Positions 6,994 to 17,202 are shown, numbered from the stretch's first letter. The stretch: 40,774 nucleotides of DNA from Anaerolinea sp. (GCA_014879865.1 JACSRG010000272.1:1-40774); one strand, 5' to 3'. The notes: generated from the letters alone by a model not told the origin. Numbers and translations are program-made.

Positions 6994-8244
6994 ATGGCGC
7001 GTATTCTCGTTCATACGCTCGTCTTCGCGCCCGACGGAGTCTCGACCTCGCAGATTGTCTCGGAGCTAGCGCACGATCTTCACGACTATGGACACCAAGT
7101 CGTCGTGCTGACCACCCAGCCTCATTACAACCGCGACCTCGATGCCGAAGCGCAGCAACCGCTCCAGCGCCGTTTGTTCGGCATGTACTACACCAGCCAG
7201 TATCACGGCATCCGGGTGATCCATACCCGGATGCGGCGCAAAGCGGATCGCGTCAGCGGGCGTTTCAGCGACTACCTGATTTTCCATGCCCTCAGTCTGA
7301 TTCTTGCCGCCTTCCTTATCGGGCGGCAGGACGCCGTGCTGTCCGTCTCCCCTCCTCTCACCATCGGCGTGATCGGCTGGCTGCTGACGCTGATCAAAGG
7401 CGGCAAAGCGATCTACAACGTGCAGGAGATTTATCCCGCCGTGATGGTGCAAACGGGAATGCTCACCGAAGAATCACGGCTCTACCCGATCCTCAAGCGC
7501 ATCGAACGGTTTGTGTATCGCACCTCGCAGGTCATCGTCCCGATTTCCGACGGGTTCAAAGCGACCATCATCGCGGAAGGCATTGCGCCGGGCAAGGTAG
7601 TCACGATCCCGAACTTCGTAGATACCGAATTTATCTGCCCGCAGCCCAAAGACAACGAACTTTCCCGTGAGCTGAAGCTTGTGGACAAATACGTTGTCCT
7701 CTATGCGGGGAACATCGGGATCACGCAGAGCTTTGATATGATCATCGAGGTCATGGGACGCCTCGCCGACCATCCACACATCCACTTCTTGATTGTGGGT
7801 GATGGTGCCCGGCGCGCCCAGCTCGAAGCCCTGATCGGTGAGAAACGTTTCCCCAATGTAACCATGCTGCCCTACCAACCGCGTCATGTTGTGCCAAATA
7901 TCTACGCGACCGGTGATCTCCATCTTGTCCCTCTGATGGCTGGCACGGCGCGCACGACCATCCCGTCAAAAATTTATACAATCATGGCGAGTGGTCGCCC
8001 TGCCCTCGTCTCCGTTGATCACGACTCCGAACTCGTCTCGGTCGTGCAATCCGCGAATTGCGGTTTGGCAACGCCGCCCGATAACGCCGACGCCCTAGAA
8101 GCTGCCATCCTCCATGCCTATGCCGAACGCGAGGCATTCCAGCAGTACGGGGCAAACGGACGCCGCTACATCGAACAGCACTACTCGCGCAAAGCAGTCA
8201 GCGCACAGTATGATCGCCTCATTCGCCAACTAAACAACGGATAA
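6994..8244 (+). CDS. Glycosyltransferase family 4, WbuB-like
   Basis: This glycosyltransferase resembles WbuB/WcaI-type enzymes of O-antigen and colanic acid loci. The N-terminus (R-I-L-V-H-T-L-V-F-A-P-D-G-V-S-T) and a membrane-associated middle stretch at about 100-130 fit that type. The segment YNVQEIYPAVMVQTGML is the D/E-x-Y-P loop characteristic of the group. The C-terminal domain has Y-A-G-N-I-G-I-T-Q-S, a V-G-D-G nucleotide loop and P-S-K-I-Y-T-I-M-A-S-G-R-P. It is 416 aa and complete. It sits between the carbamoyltransferase and an epimerase (4 bases downstream), all on the plus strand. That context suggests it transfers a sugar made or modified by those neighbours. Confidence 0.87.
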   Translation: MARILVHTLVFAPDGVSTSQIVSELAHDLHDYGHQVVVLTTQPHYNRDLDAEAQQPLQRRLFGMYYTSQYHGIRVIHTRMRRKADRVSGRFSDYLIFHALSLILAAFLIGRQDAVLSVSPPLTIGVIGWLLTLIKGGKAIYNVQEIYPAVMVQTGMLTEESRLYPILKRIERFVYRTSQVIVPISDGFKATIIAEGIAPGKVVTIPNFVDTEFICPQPKDNELSRELKLVDKYVVLYAGNIGITQSFDMIIEVMGRLADHPHIHFLIVGDGARRAQLEALIGEKRFPNVTMLPYQPRHVVPNIYATGDLHLVPLMAGTARTTIPSKIYTIMASGRPALVSVDHDSELVSVVQSANCGLATPPDNADALEAAILHAYAEREAFQQYGANGRRYIEQHYSRKAVSAQYDRLIRQLNNG

Positions 8245-8248
8245 TCTC

Positions 8249-9223
8249 ATGGGTGATCAACTAGCCCTCGTCACCGGTGCGACTGGCGCAATCGGTCCGC
8301 GCTTGGTCGCTGAACTCATTCAACAGGGCTGGCAGGTGCGCGTACTCAGCCGCCAACGCCCGACAAAACCACTGTTCCCGGATGGGGTCGAGTTCATTCC
8401 CGGCGACATCGGTGACCGCGAAATTGTGCGTGCTGCCGTCGCTGATGCACAACTCGTTTTTCACCTCGCCGCCCTGCTCCACGTGACCAATCCGCCGCCG
8501 GAACTGCGTGCTGAGTACGAGCGCGTGAACGTCGATGCAACCCGGATCGTCGCTCAAGAAGCCGCTAGTGCTAGCGTCCAGCGCATGATTTACTTCAGCA
8601 CCGTGAAGGTGTATGGGGTTCAGCAGGCGCAGCCGGTAACTGAGGATAATGCCCTCGATCCTAAAACTGACTATGCGAAATCTAAATTAAGTGGGGAACG
8701 TGCAGCCCTCGATCACATGGAGACGACGATCTTGCGCCTCTCGCCCATTTATGGCGCACGGTTGCGCGGTTCGTGGCGGTATCTGGTCACCGGGATTAAT
8801 AAGGGGTTGTTTTTGCCCGTTGGCAGCCTCAAGAACACACGCAGCTTGACCCATGTGGATGATGCGTCAAAAGCCGCCCTGCTCGTCGCTAATAGCCCTT
8901 CCTGCGCGAATCAGGCTTATAACCTCGTCGCCCATGATTCGGTCAATATGGAAGCCATCCTCGACGCAATCTACGCCGCTTTCGGCAAGCGCCGCCCGCG
9001 CATTGGTATCCCTGCTCCGCTCGTTCATGGGGGCGTAGGGCTAGCGGAAATCGGCTTAGGCTTGATCGGCAAGCGTTCTCCACTCACCCGTGAGAGCATC
9101 GGACAGTTGACGCAGAGCGAAACCTACAGCGGCGCGAAGCTGCGGGCGCTTGGGTTCCAACCACAGGTATCGCTGGCAGAAGGCTGGCAGCAAACCGTCA
9201 AGGCAATCCTCGCCGAGACTTAG
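8249..9223 (+). CDS. NAD-dependent sugar epimerase/dehydratase (extended SDR)
   Basis: This extended short-chain dehydrogenase probably epimerises or reduces a nucleotide sugar. The Rossmann loop is V-T-G-A-T-G-A-I-G at residues 8-16. D-I-G-D, then H-L-A-A, F-S-T-V-K-V-Y-G and Y-A-K-S-K (catalytic Y-x3-K) follow in order. The 324-aa length is standard. It is the third gene of the 5237-9223 run. Its stop codon overlaps the stop codon of the convergent phosphotransferase gene (9220-9223). The C-terminal substrate domain does not tell me which sugar it uses. Anabolic 4-epimerase or 4-reductase activity is the most common role in such loci. Confidence 0.85.
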   Translation: MGDQLALVTGATGAIGPRLVAELIQQGWQVRVLSRQRPTKPLFPDGVEFIPGDIGDREIVRAAVADAQLVFHLAALLHVTNPPPELRAEYERVNVDATRIVAQEAASASVQRMIYFSTVKVYGVQQAQPVTEDNALDPKTDYAKSKLSGERAALDHMETTILRLSPIYGARLRGSWRYLVTGINKGLFLPVGSLKNTRSLTHVDDASKAALLVANSPSCANQAYNLVAHDSVNMEAILDAIYAAFGKRRPRIGIPAPLVHGGVGLAEIGLGLIGKRSPLTRESIGQLTQSETYSGAKLRALGFQPQVSLAEGWQQTVKAILAET

Positions 9224-10977
9224 TCCTGCGAACCAGAGACAGGCCCTGTCATGGCAATCGTCGTTTCTACAGGATTTCTTTTCGGTGAATACAAATAGGG
9301 CTTCTTGATCAGGGCGTACTCGGTGCTGATCACATAGGTCACCAGCATCGTGATGACGACACCCAGCGCGACCGCGCGTGCTAATGCATCGCCAGTGTAA
9401 TACAGGATGCCGCTCACCACACAAATCACCGTCATTAACCCGTACAACCCGGTGACGCCTCCGTGCGAGTGTCCACGCAAAACCAAGCGCTGGTACAAGT
9501 GCTTGCGATGCGCCTCAAGCACGTTCTCCCCGTTGCGCCACCGTTTGATGATGGTGTACGTGGCATCGACGACGAACGGCAGCACAAACATCGCACCCAC
9601 GACGAAAATATCGGGATTCACTGTGCCGACAAAGCCCAGTACCGGCAAGGACGCCAGCGTAAAGCCGAGGAAGACGCTACCGGAGTCGCCCATGAAGATG
9701 CGCGCCGGTGACGTGTTGTGGACAAGAAAACCGGCGCTCGTCGCCGCGATCAATAGGCTGATGAGCGTCAGGCTGGTTTCGCCCTCCAGCAAGAACAGAA
9801 CCGACCATCCAGTACCCGCCAGCAGCGTGTGCAATCCGGCGATCCCATCAGCTCCATCCATGAAGTTGAACATGTTGGTAAAACCGGTGATCCACACGAC
9901 CAGCAAACCAAAAGCGAGAATGCCAGACAGCAGCACCACTGTAACACCGGGAATCGGAAGCGCGATTTCCGCCGGGCGCAGCGTAAAAGTTGTGAGGACT
10001 ATGACCAGCGCCGCGATCAGGTGGAGCAGCAGCCGAATTTTCGTCGGCACGGCTTTGATCCAATCATCGTATAGACTGATACCCGTCAGCAGCACTGCCA
10101 TCGCCACGTAAGCGATCAATAATGGCGCTGGCAAATCCGAGAAATTCAGCGCAATAGCCATCAGCATCAACAGGCTCAGCGTCGAGATTACGACCCCGCC
10201 GCCGCGTGGCGTAGGAATTTTGTGCAAACTACGCTCATTGGCAAAATCAAGCATCTTACGCCGGATTGTGAACGAGCGCAGCGCAGCGACCAGCAGTCCA
10301 CTCAGGAGGAAAGCAACTCCGGCGTAGAACGTCACCAAACCAAAGGGGAAATCGCCTGACCAGCAGCCCGAAAACGGGATTTGATACGCAAAGGAATAGT
10401 AAGCGGATTTGGCAAGTTCAGTAGCGACGCTGATGACGCCGCGTTCAGAGGACCACCAGTTCGCCTCATTGAACGTGGACGGCATGCCAACAAATCCTAC
10501 CGGAGTCGATCTGCGCAGCGCGGTGTGCAGCACGCAAACCTCGCGCCGTCCCTGATACCATGCACCAGCAAGCGTGATATTCGTTGCAGGATTAGCGGTA
10601 AAGAACGCAGTGAGTTCAGCAGATGCGCGCGAAATGCTCCGGTTGTCGATCTCGTGCAGCCGGGGCGTGGTTCCATCTCCGACAAGATCATTCACCCATA
10701 TGGGCGCTGACTGAGACATATCATGGACAAGCACAACATATTTCGTCGCACCCGGTCGATACAAGCGGGCAAGAGTCTCCGGAAGTGGCTGCGTCTGTTC
10801 GCCCTCTTCCCATATGACCAACGCATCCGCATTGTTATTCACGAGCGGACCCTTGAGCGAGTTGGCGACCCGCTCCCCCACCCAAGAGATGTTGGTGAGC
10901 AGCACCCCCCCAATCAAAACAAGGAGTATCTGGAAGAGCAAGATTGCAACTGCATAGTTTCGAAAACGCAACCACAT
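9220..10977 (-). CDS. Polyprenyl-phosphate sugar-1-phosphate transferase (WecA/WbpL type) with an N-terminal DUF218-like domain
   Basis: The C-terminal two thirds is a polytopic MraY/WecA-superfamily enzyme, which starts glycan assembly by placing a sugar phosphate on undecaprenyl phosphate. It has P-T-P-R-G-G-G (255-261), DD at 304-305, N-x-x-N-F-M-D-G-A-D-G (368-378), F-M-G-D-S-G-S (428-434) and HRKHLYQR (490-497). The first 235 residues are not part of that family. TM helix 1 spans about 8-29. An outside domain spans about 30-212. A second helix spans about 213-234. The outside domain reads like a degenerate DUF218/YdcF fold: D-A-L-V-I near 51, L-Y-R-P-G-A at 72-77, then W-W-S-S-E-R-G and a final E-L-A-K. 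At 585 aa it is far longer than the usual 320-370. It is probably the initiating transferase of this locus. Confidence 0.85.
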   Translation of the reverse strand: MWLRFRNYAVAILLFQILLVLIGGVLLTNISWVGERVANSLKGPLVNNNADALVIWEEGEQTQPLPETLARLYRPGATKYVVLVHDMSQSAPIWVNDLVGDGTTPRLHEIDNRSISRASAELTAFFTANPATNITLAGAWYQGRREVCVLHTALRRSTPVGFVGMPSTFNEANWWSSERGVISVATELAKSAYYSFAYQIPFSGCWSGDFPFGLVTFYAGVAFLLSGLLVAALRSFTIRRKMLDFANERSLHKIPTPRGGGVVISTLSLLMLMAIALNFSDLPAPLLIAYVAMAVLLTGISLYDDWIKAVPTKIRLLLHLIAALVIVLTTFTLRPAEIALPIPGVTVVLLSGILAFGLLVVWITGFTNMFNFMDGADGIAGLHTLLAGTGWSVLFLLEGETSLTLISLLIAATSAGFLVHNTSPARIFMGDSGSVFLGFTLASLPVLGFVGTVNPDIFVVGAMFVLPFVVDATYTIIKRWRNGENVLEAHRKHLYQRLVLRGHSHGGVTGLYGLMTVICVVSGILYYTGDALARAVALGVVITMLVTYVISTEYALIKKPYLYSPKRNPVETTIAMTGPVSGSQD

Positions 10978-11340
10978 AGCGTTTCACCTAATCCTTGGAG
11001 ATGCGCTGCGCAGTAATCGCCGTCCTCGCTGTTTTTTTAAGAACTATTAATTGGTGCTTACTGATTTATGTAAGCTCAAATAGGCACTTCCCAATTATAT
11101 GGGTATCTCAACGATTCTATATTACGAAGTCTATTTCGTATTTGGATAGCTCGTGGTGACTACGGAGAAATTCGACGCTGTCTCTACGAAGAACGCCAAC
11201 TAATACAGAGAATATAGGGAATCTCTGATTAAGGCAAGTAATATTAAATCAAATATGCGTCAGCAAATTTCAGTGATATTGGCAGCGCCTCACCTCTTGC
11301 CGGACGCGCTCTACGTCCGGCAAAGGCGAGTCTTGGGGAA
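10978..11340. other. Intergenic region of 363 bases with a hairpin
   Basis: No convincing coding sequence is seen. The region upstream of the phosphotransferase gene is AT-rich. A perfect 10-bp stem (TTGCCGGACG at 11297-11306, with its complement at 11314-11323, loop of 7) lies just past the stop of the GDP-fucose synthase gene. It has no run of T on either side, so it is a processing or stabilising hairpin rather than a clear intrinsic terminator. Confidence 0.5.
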
Positions 11341-12315
<975 letters not shown>

Positions 12316-12464
12316 TCACCAACTCCATTCGCTCAAAATGGCAGCAGACTGCCAGCGTGTAACGTGCTTCAGCAAGGTCGAAGCATTCTCAGTATAGCGA
12401 CAAAAATTCAAAACCATGAAAAACCACTAATAATGACCTACAAAGAGCTGGCCCTTAGCAGTGG

Positions 12465-13664
12465 TCAGTAGATTCGCAGCGGCGCGCGCAGTAGTCCGGC
12501 AGCGATCAAGCCCACTGCAACCAACTCGACCGCCCAAACCCCATATCTCCCCTGCATTGGCTTGCCCGTTGGCACAGCAACACTCAGCACAACAATCCCT
12601 GCCAGCGCCAGCGCAGGCATCATCAGCGGGAAATCGACCATTTGCTGGGCAAGTGCCCCGGTTACAGCAGCATATGCCCAGAGGCGTGATGAATCGCCGG
12701 GCGCAAGACGCAACCGCCAGAAGATTAGCAGCGACACCGCCAGCGCAATCAGCCCGACGATGCCCAACTCAACGGCGACGTGAAGCAGCAAGTTGTGCGC
12801 GTACAAACTCGTCCCGCCCGGAATTAAACCGGTGTGATAGTCCAATCGCACAGTGAACAAACCGGTGCCCGTCAGTATGTGATCCCAGTTCTCGCTAATC
12901 AAGTCGCCATAAATGGGCAAACGACCGCTGTCGCCACGTATGCCGATCAGTAACAGCACGCTGACAACGTAGATCAACGCCGACGCAACGCGCAGTTCGA
13001 TCCGCTTGAAGCTTCTGAACACAACGAACAAGAACGCTGTCAGCAATCCAAGCATCGCGCCCCGGCTGTCAGTGAGGAGCAAGACCGCGCCTGCCGCCAA
13101 TAAATACGCGCTCAACAACCAGCGCTCCAGCCCGCGCCTATTGATCCACCGCTCAAGCAACAGCGGGATGATCAGCAGCAACCAACCGCCGAGATTGTTA
13201 GGATTTTCCAGCGCTCCACCAATGCATGCCGGGTAGATGCGCACGGCTTCAATCAACGCGGACGCCAGCACCGGAACGCCCGCCACTAGCAGCAGCGACA
13301 ACAACACAGCGCGCTCAAGGATGCGATTTGCCAGCAGGTCTTGCAAGATGTACCACACGACGATATACAACCCGACGAACCACAGCCCGCTGGCGATCTG
13401 CCCACGCATACCAACGTTCGCCATGCTGGAAACGGCGAAGGCGATGCCCCACAGCGGCAGCACTGGATCAAAAGCTGTTTGGTGCCACGTCGCAGATCGC
13501 CGAAGCCACAGCCATACGCCGACCAGCAGCGCAAACAGAACCAGTGATACGCGCGCCGTCGTCGCCTCGGTAACTCCGCGCCACGTCCCGCCGATTAACA
13601 GCAAGTAACTGCTTGCTGCTACCGCGCCGACCATCAAAACAAGTCGTACCTGTCGATTCTGCAA
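12465..13664 (-). CDS. O-antigen ligase/polymerase-like membrane protein (Wzy/WaaL type)
   Basis: This polytopic inner-membrane protein has about ten to twelve hydrophobic segments. Proteins of the Wzy_C (PF04932) type join lipid-linked repeat units or ligate the chain to its acceptor on the outer face of the membrane. The family-like parts are ENPNNLGGWLLLIIPLLLE (about 152-170), L-T-D-S-R-G-A-M-L-G (about 197-206), and a large loop ending Y-A-H-N-L-L-L-H-V-A-V-E-L-G-I-V-G. The H-N and G-x-x-G-L pattern is where the catalytic histidine usually lies. The 399-aa length fits. Ligase and polymerase cannot be separated by sequence. About 150 bases separate it from GDP-fucose synthase upstream on the window. 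Confidence 0.8.
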   Translation of the reverse strand: MQNRQVRLVLMVGAVAASSYLLLIGGTWRGVTEATTARVSLVLFALLVGVWLWLRRSATWHQTAFDPVLPLWGIAFAVSSMANVGMRGQIASGLWFVGLYIVVWYILQDLLANRILERAVLLSLLLVAGVPVLASALIEAVRIYPACIGGALENPNNLGGWLLLIIPLLLERWINRRGLERWLLSAYLLAAGAVLLLTDSRGAMLGLLTAFLFVVFRSFKRIELRVASALIYVVSVLLLIGIRGDSGRLPIYGDLISENWDHILTGTGLFTVRLDYHTGLIPGGTSLYAHNLLLHVAVELGIVGLIALAVSLLIFWRLRLAPGDSSRLWAYAAVTGALAQQMVDFPLMMPALALAGIVVLSVAVPTGKPMQGRYGVWAVELVAVGLIAAGLLRAPLRIY

Positions 13665-13790
13665 TCGCCACCCTCGCCATAGCGCACCCAGCCATACAAT
13701 ATAATTACTTAACTGTTAATTAGTGCAATTAAGGTTAGATGCAACTATATATAAAACACAATTAACAGAGGGTAATAATGTGATCAGAAA

Positions 13791-13819
13791 TCGACACGTT
13801 AAATTGTGTCGGCTATACT
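13791..13819 (+). promoter_or_regulatory. Sigma-70-like promoter of the methyltransferase gene
   Basis: TCGACA (13791-13796) and TATACT (13814-13819) are separated by exactly 17 bases and match the consensus at 5 of 6 positions each. Transcription from about 13826 would give a leader of about 29 bases containing AAGGGGGA just before ATG 13855. This supports the chosen start of that gene. Confidence 0.55.
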
Positions 13820-13854
13820 GCCCTTTATGCGTATTGAATCCAAGGGGGATAGAT

Positions 13855-14625
13855 ATGAGTGATTGGCTTGTAAGGTTCGTAGGATTCCCAGCTACGCTGC
13901 TTCATGGCGACACTTTAGTACTGGATCGTTGGCTTTGGCTTGCACAGCGTTTAAGAAAGACGTCAACCTCAATCAAACTATTAGATGTTGGTTGTGGTTC
14001 TGGAGGTTTCACAATAGGGTTGGCGAAGCGAGGGTATAAGGCACTGGGGATCGATTATAGCGAGAAGGTAATCCAAAAAGCGTCTAAACGAGCACCAATA
14101 ATCAATGCACCTGCTATAGATTTTCGAGTAGTTGACGTGCGATTACTCGACAACGAGCAGGATTTGGCTAACCAGTTTGATGCTTTAATCTGTATGGAAA
14201 ACATTGAGCATATCTTGAATGATCAAAAGCTCATGAAAGATATGGCTAAATGCCTAAGGCTGGGTGGCAAGTTGTATCTGTCAACCCCTAACTATCACTT
14301 TCGTGCCATTACTAAAGGGGATAACGGACCGTTCTCAACCGTTGAAGACGGTGGGCATGTACGCAGGGGTTATACAGACGAGGATTTGACGCGCCTTTGT
14401 ACTAACAGTGGGTTGGTAGTTGATTGCATCTCCTATTGTAGCGGCTTCTTAAGCCAGAAAACTACATGGCTGTTGAGAAGACTCACCGATGTTATTGGTT
14501 ACAAAATCGCTTGGGTGTTAGTCCTACCTCTTCGTATCTTTCCGCCGTTGCTAGATCCTATTATCACATCCGTTACGCATTGGCCCGAGTTTTCGATCTG
14601 CCTTGAAGCGCATCGAAACGCCTAA
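13855..14625 (+). CDS. Class I SAM-dependent methyltransferase
   Basis: This methyltransferase (UbiG/Methyltransf_11-like) has motif I L-L-D-V-G-C-G-S-G-G-F (42-52), an acidic post-motif G-I-D-Y-S-E and a motif near M-E-N-I-E-H-I. I start it at ATG 13855 because a strong ribosome site (AAGGGGGA) stands 4 bases upstream and a promoter fits 29 bases above that. A frame extension to 13723 would run through the promoter. It is 256 aa long. In a polysaccharide locus it may O-methylate a sugar or cap the chain, but the substrate is not evident. It is the only plus-strand gene between minus-strand blocks, and it looks AT-rich like the 293-base gap that follows, which suggests separate acquisition. 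Confidence 0.85.
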   Translation: MSDWLVRFVGFPATLLHGDTLVLDRWLWLAQRLRKTSTSIKLLDVGCGSGGFTIGLAKRGYKALGIDYSEKVIQKASKRAPIINAPAIDFRVVDVRLLDNEQDLANQFDALICMENIEHILNDQKLMKDMAKCLRLGGKLYLSTPNYHFRAITKGDNGPFSTVEDGGHVRRGYTDEDLTRLCTNSGLVVDCISYCSGFLSQKTTWLLRRLTDVIGYKIAWVLVLPLRIFPPLLDPIITSVTHWPEFSICLEAHRNA

Positions 14626-14918
14626 GTCCCGTTTCGACGAAGCAGGTTATCGGAAATCTAGAATAGGGTTTACAGAAATTGCTATCTTTCCGATTTACGA
14701 GAAGTCCAATATCCTGAAGAGTCCTTCTACTTCCGATAATCTCCATTAGAAGAACTCATTTTGAGAAAACACAACGCTGTAGTTATTTTTAACAAACTAT
14801 ATATGCTAACAGATAATGGTGAAATGCGCCCTATATATTCCAAGACATAAGGTATTCAACCAAAAACACAGAAAGGTTGACTAGAGTTAATGAAGGGGTA
14901 GCACGTTCTTATGTCCGG
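14626..14918. other. AT-rich intergenic region without visible features
   Basis: This is a 293-base gap between convergent genes. I see no gene, no clear terminator hairpin and no similarity to the insertion sequences of the window. It shares the AT-rich look of the methyltransferase gene before it. Confidence 0.4.
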
Positions 14919-15584
14919 TCACAACCCATACTTTTCTTGGTAAGCAATCAGATTCCGAACTGACAGCTCAACATCAACCGGGATAACTTGAGCTTCGATG
15001 TCGCCTTTCGCAGCATACCGCTTCAACCGTTCTATTTCCCCTAGCGTGCGGTGAACTTGCTCTCTGCTCCAAAATGAATCATCATCGAGGGAAGCGACTG
15101 CCTCCGCAGCGGGGCTACTGATGTAACTGTACTGCGGATAGGCTTTGCGACTGGTGGCAAGGGCGCGACGCTGGTGAATAGGTCGTGTGACCAGTGTTAT
15201 GCGCGACAAATCTGGAATCATCTGTTGAAGAACTGGGATTCCGAGAAGCACATCTTCTAATGTGTTGGTTGAGTCGGACATGACGTGGATTGCTTCATCC
15301 GGTATTCCCATTGACCTTAGGTAACGGTGAAACACGACGCCAATCGGCTCGTCCCAGTCAGGAACGGGGCGTGTGCCAGAGCCATCTTTGCCTGTTACCA
15401 TGATCTTGGGGGCGACACCGGTTCGATACAGGTCTCCGGCTTTCTTTGGGACAGACAGATGATAGCCTCCGAAGACGAAAATCACATCGCTTGCTTCAAG
15501 CGCATCCGTGACTGACAGGTAACGAAAGATGATCTCGTAGTCTGCCTGAAGCGCGCGCAAATCAGTTGGAGTTCTGGGCAGCAA
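14919..15584 (-). CDS. DUF218 (YdcF/ElyC/SanA-like) protein
   Basis: This DUF218 domain protein belongs to the family of E. coli ElyC, SanA and YdcF, some of which affect envelope assembly and lipid-carrier use. Motifs in order are S-D-V-I-F-V-F-G-G-Y-H, then G-D-L-Y-R-T-G-V-A-P-K-I-M-V-T-G-K, D-S-T-N-T-L-E-D and L-V-T-R-P-I-H-Q-R-R-A. These cover the usual core. It starts at TTG 15584 after GAGGTGA, a strong ribosome site, 8 bases downstream of the preceding glycosyltransferase stop. It therefore appears to be the last gene of a minus-strand operon that begins at 20111. There is no signal peptide or membrane segment, so it may be cytoplasmic. A diverged DUF218-like domain is also fused to the phosphotransferase at 9220-10977. 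Confidence 0.82.
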   Translation of the reverse strand: MLPRTPTDLRALQADYEIIFRYLSVTDALEASDVIFVFGGYHLSVPKKAGDLYRTGVAPKIMVTGKDGSGTRPVPDWDEPIGVVFHRYLRSMGIPDEAIHVMSDSTNTLEDVLLGIPVLQQMIPDLSRITLVTRPIHQRRALATSRKAYPQYSYISSPAAEAVASLDDDSFWSREQVHRTLGEIERLKRYAAKGDIEAQVIPVDVELSVRNLIAYQEKYGL

Positions 15585-15592
15585 TCTTCACC

Positions 15593-16393
15593 TCAAGGAT
15601 TGTATTTTCCCCGCACCACATCCAGCAGAATTCCGATCAACTTTGCATTGCCCTTGAAACCTTTGATCTTCGTGGGCGTTTTGCCGCTCGGCGGATAGGC
15701 GCGTGTGACCGGAATCTCTTTCGTCTTAAACTTCAACTGCGGGGCGCGCACGGACATGTACGCTAGGAGTTCATACGTTTCAAACACATCCCGGAACGGC
15801 TGTACACGCGGATCGAGCAGCAAACGGCGTGAATACCCCCGGTAGCCGTTCGTCGTATCGGTGTACGGGAAGCGCGCCCCAAAACTGATCAGCGGCGCAT
15901 GAATCAGCTTGATCGCCACCATCCGCGAGAGCGGTGTATTGATTGCCTTGCCGCCGGGGACGAAGCGTGACCCCTGTACCATATCCCATCCTTCACGCAT
16001 CGTTTGAATAAACGCCGGGATCGCATCGACGTTATCTTTATCGTTGCCGTCGATCGTGACGATTCCTTCATACCCCTGACGCAGCGCATAAGCGTATCCC
16101 ATGCGTAACTGGGCGCTGAGTTTGCCTTTCCCTGTTTTGACGAGCAGCGTCCGCACATTCTGAGAACGCAGATAGTCATGTGCTGTCGAGCCGTCTGTAC
16201 TCCCGCCATCGAGGATCAGAATGTCTGCGTGATCCGCGATCTTGTGCTGCATCAAATCCGCCAGCTCGCGCCGGATACGCTCACCCTCGTTGATGATCGG
16301 GATGCAGACACAGTAGTCGGTACGACGCGGCGCGAATTCGTAGAGTTCAAAGGTGGGAAGCTGCCACTGGGAGTCGTTGAGTAGTTCGGTCAC
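15593..16393 (-). CDS. Glycosyltransferase family 2 (DPM1-like)
   Basis: This is a GT-A inverting glycosyltransferase of the polyprenyl-phosphate sugar synthase style. C-V-C-I-P-I-I-N-E-G-E-R-I opens the domain. I-L-D-G-G-S-T-D-G-S and T-I-D-G-N-D-K-D-N (the DXD-like metal site) follow, with Q-G-S-R-F-V-P-G-G-K. No C-terminal membrane helices are present, so it resembles the soluble DPM1 form. It starts at GTG 16393, overlapping the upstream stop as GTGA (16390-16393), which indicates translational coupling. At 266 aa it is complete. It likely makes a lipid-linked sugar or adds a sugar in the same pathway as the neighbouring isomerase-like and epimerase-like genes. Confidence 0.85.
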   Translation of the reverse strand: MTELLNDSQWQLPTFELYEFAPRRTDYCVCIPIINEGERIRRELADLMQHKIADHADILILDGGSTDGSTAHDYLRSQNVRTLLVKTGKGKLSAQLRMGYAYALRQGYEGIVTIDGNDKDNVDAIPAFIQTMREGWDMVQGSRFVPGGKAINTPLSRMVAIKLIHAPLISFGARFPYTDTTNGYRGYSRRLLLDPRVQPFRDVFETYELLAYMSVRAPQLKFKTKEIPVTRAYPPSGKTPTKIKGFKGNAKLIGILLDVVRGKYNP

Positions 16394-17202
16394 GAATAAG
16401 CCTCAAGGGTAGTATCAAGCGCGATTTTTACCGCTTCCAGATCGGGTGTTTTCCACCCGCCGCGCATTTCGACAGCGACCCAGCCTTGATAGTTAATGCT
16501 TCTGAGCGCAGCAGCAAAACGCGGGTGATCGACCGCGCCTTCTCCGACCACGCCTAACTGCGGCTCGCTGACGTGAAAATGCGCCAGATACGGCGCGGCG
16601 CTGTCGATCGCAGCTTCGACATTCTCGCCGTTCATCGTCATGATCGCCGCATCCAAGTGCAGACGGAAGTGCGGGTGATTTACGCGGCTGACCAATTCCA
16701 CCGCCGGTGTGGTCGTACGGATGAAGTCACAGGCATATTCCGCCGGGTTGGGTTCAATGCACAGGATCACGTTTTCCTGTTGTGCGGTGTTCGCCAGTGT
16801 GGCAAAAAATTCGGCGGCGATGTCCGTCGCTTCACTTTCGGGGAGCTCGCCCTTAAGCCGATTCTTTGGCGAGCCAAACACGAGTGGACGCGCGCCGAGT
16901 TTGCCCGCCAGTTTGAGCACAGCGCGCATGTACTCGGTCATTTCGGCGCGTACTTCCGGTGACCCGAACAACATCAAATCAGGGCGACCATAAATCAACG
17001 ACTGCATGCCGATAATCGTTATCCCGTGCTGCGCCCAGAATGCGCGATAGTCCGCAAGTGCCTGATCGCTTGCGTCGGTAGGTGAAGCCCAGAATTTCGT
17101 ATACGCGACATCCACGCCAGTGATACCTCGCTCACGCAGATACGCCGCAACCGACGGTTCTTCCTCGTTTTTCCATGCGATGTTCGAAATCGAAACGTTC
17201 AT
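16390..17202 (-). CDS. Sugar phosphate isomerase/epimerase-like TIM barrel (AP_endonuc_2)
   Basis: This is a xylose-isomerase-like TIM-barrel protein, a family that includes hydroxypyruvate isomerase and several sugar epimerases. The start at ATG 17202 overlaps the upstream stop by one base (TGATG). An extension to 17289 would overlap that gene by 88 bases and is unlikely. Metal-binding positions typical of the family are visible: I-E-P-N-P in the middle, H-L-D in F-R-L-H-L-D-A-A, H-F-H-V-S-E and a final V-E-M-R. It is 270 aa. Its place between a sugar-nucleotide SDR and a glycosyltransferase suggests a dedicated sugar-building step, but the substrate is unknown. Confidence 0.8.
   Translation of the reverse strand: MNVSISNIAWKNEEEPSVAAYLRERGITGVDVAYTKFWASPTDASDQALADYRAFWAQHGITIIGMQSLIYGRPDLMLFGSPEVRAEMTEYMRAVLKLAGKLGARPLVFGSPKNRLKGELPESEATDIAAEFFATLANTAQQENVILCIEPNPAEYACDFIRTTTPAVELVSRVNHPHFRLHLDAAIMTMNGENVEAAIDSAAPYLAHFHVSEPQLGVVGEGAVDHPRFAAALRSINYQGWVAVEMRGGWKTPDLEAVKIALDTTLEAYS

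Noticed and set aside
9407-10111. Plus-strand open frame opposite the phosphotransferase
   Set aside because: Low-complexity threonine- and proline-rich translation antisense to a conserved membrane enzyme.
11297-11323. Palindrome as intrinsic terminator
   Set aside because: The stem is perfect, but no T run follows on either strand.
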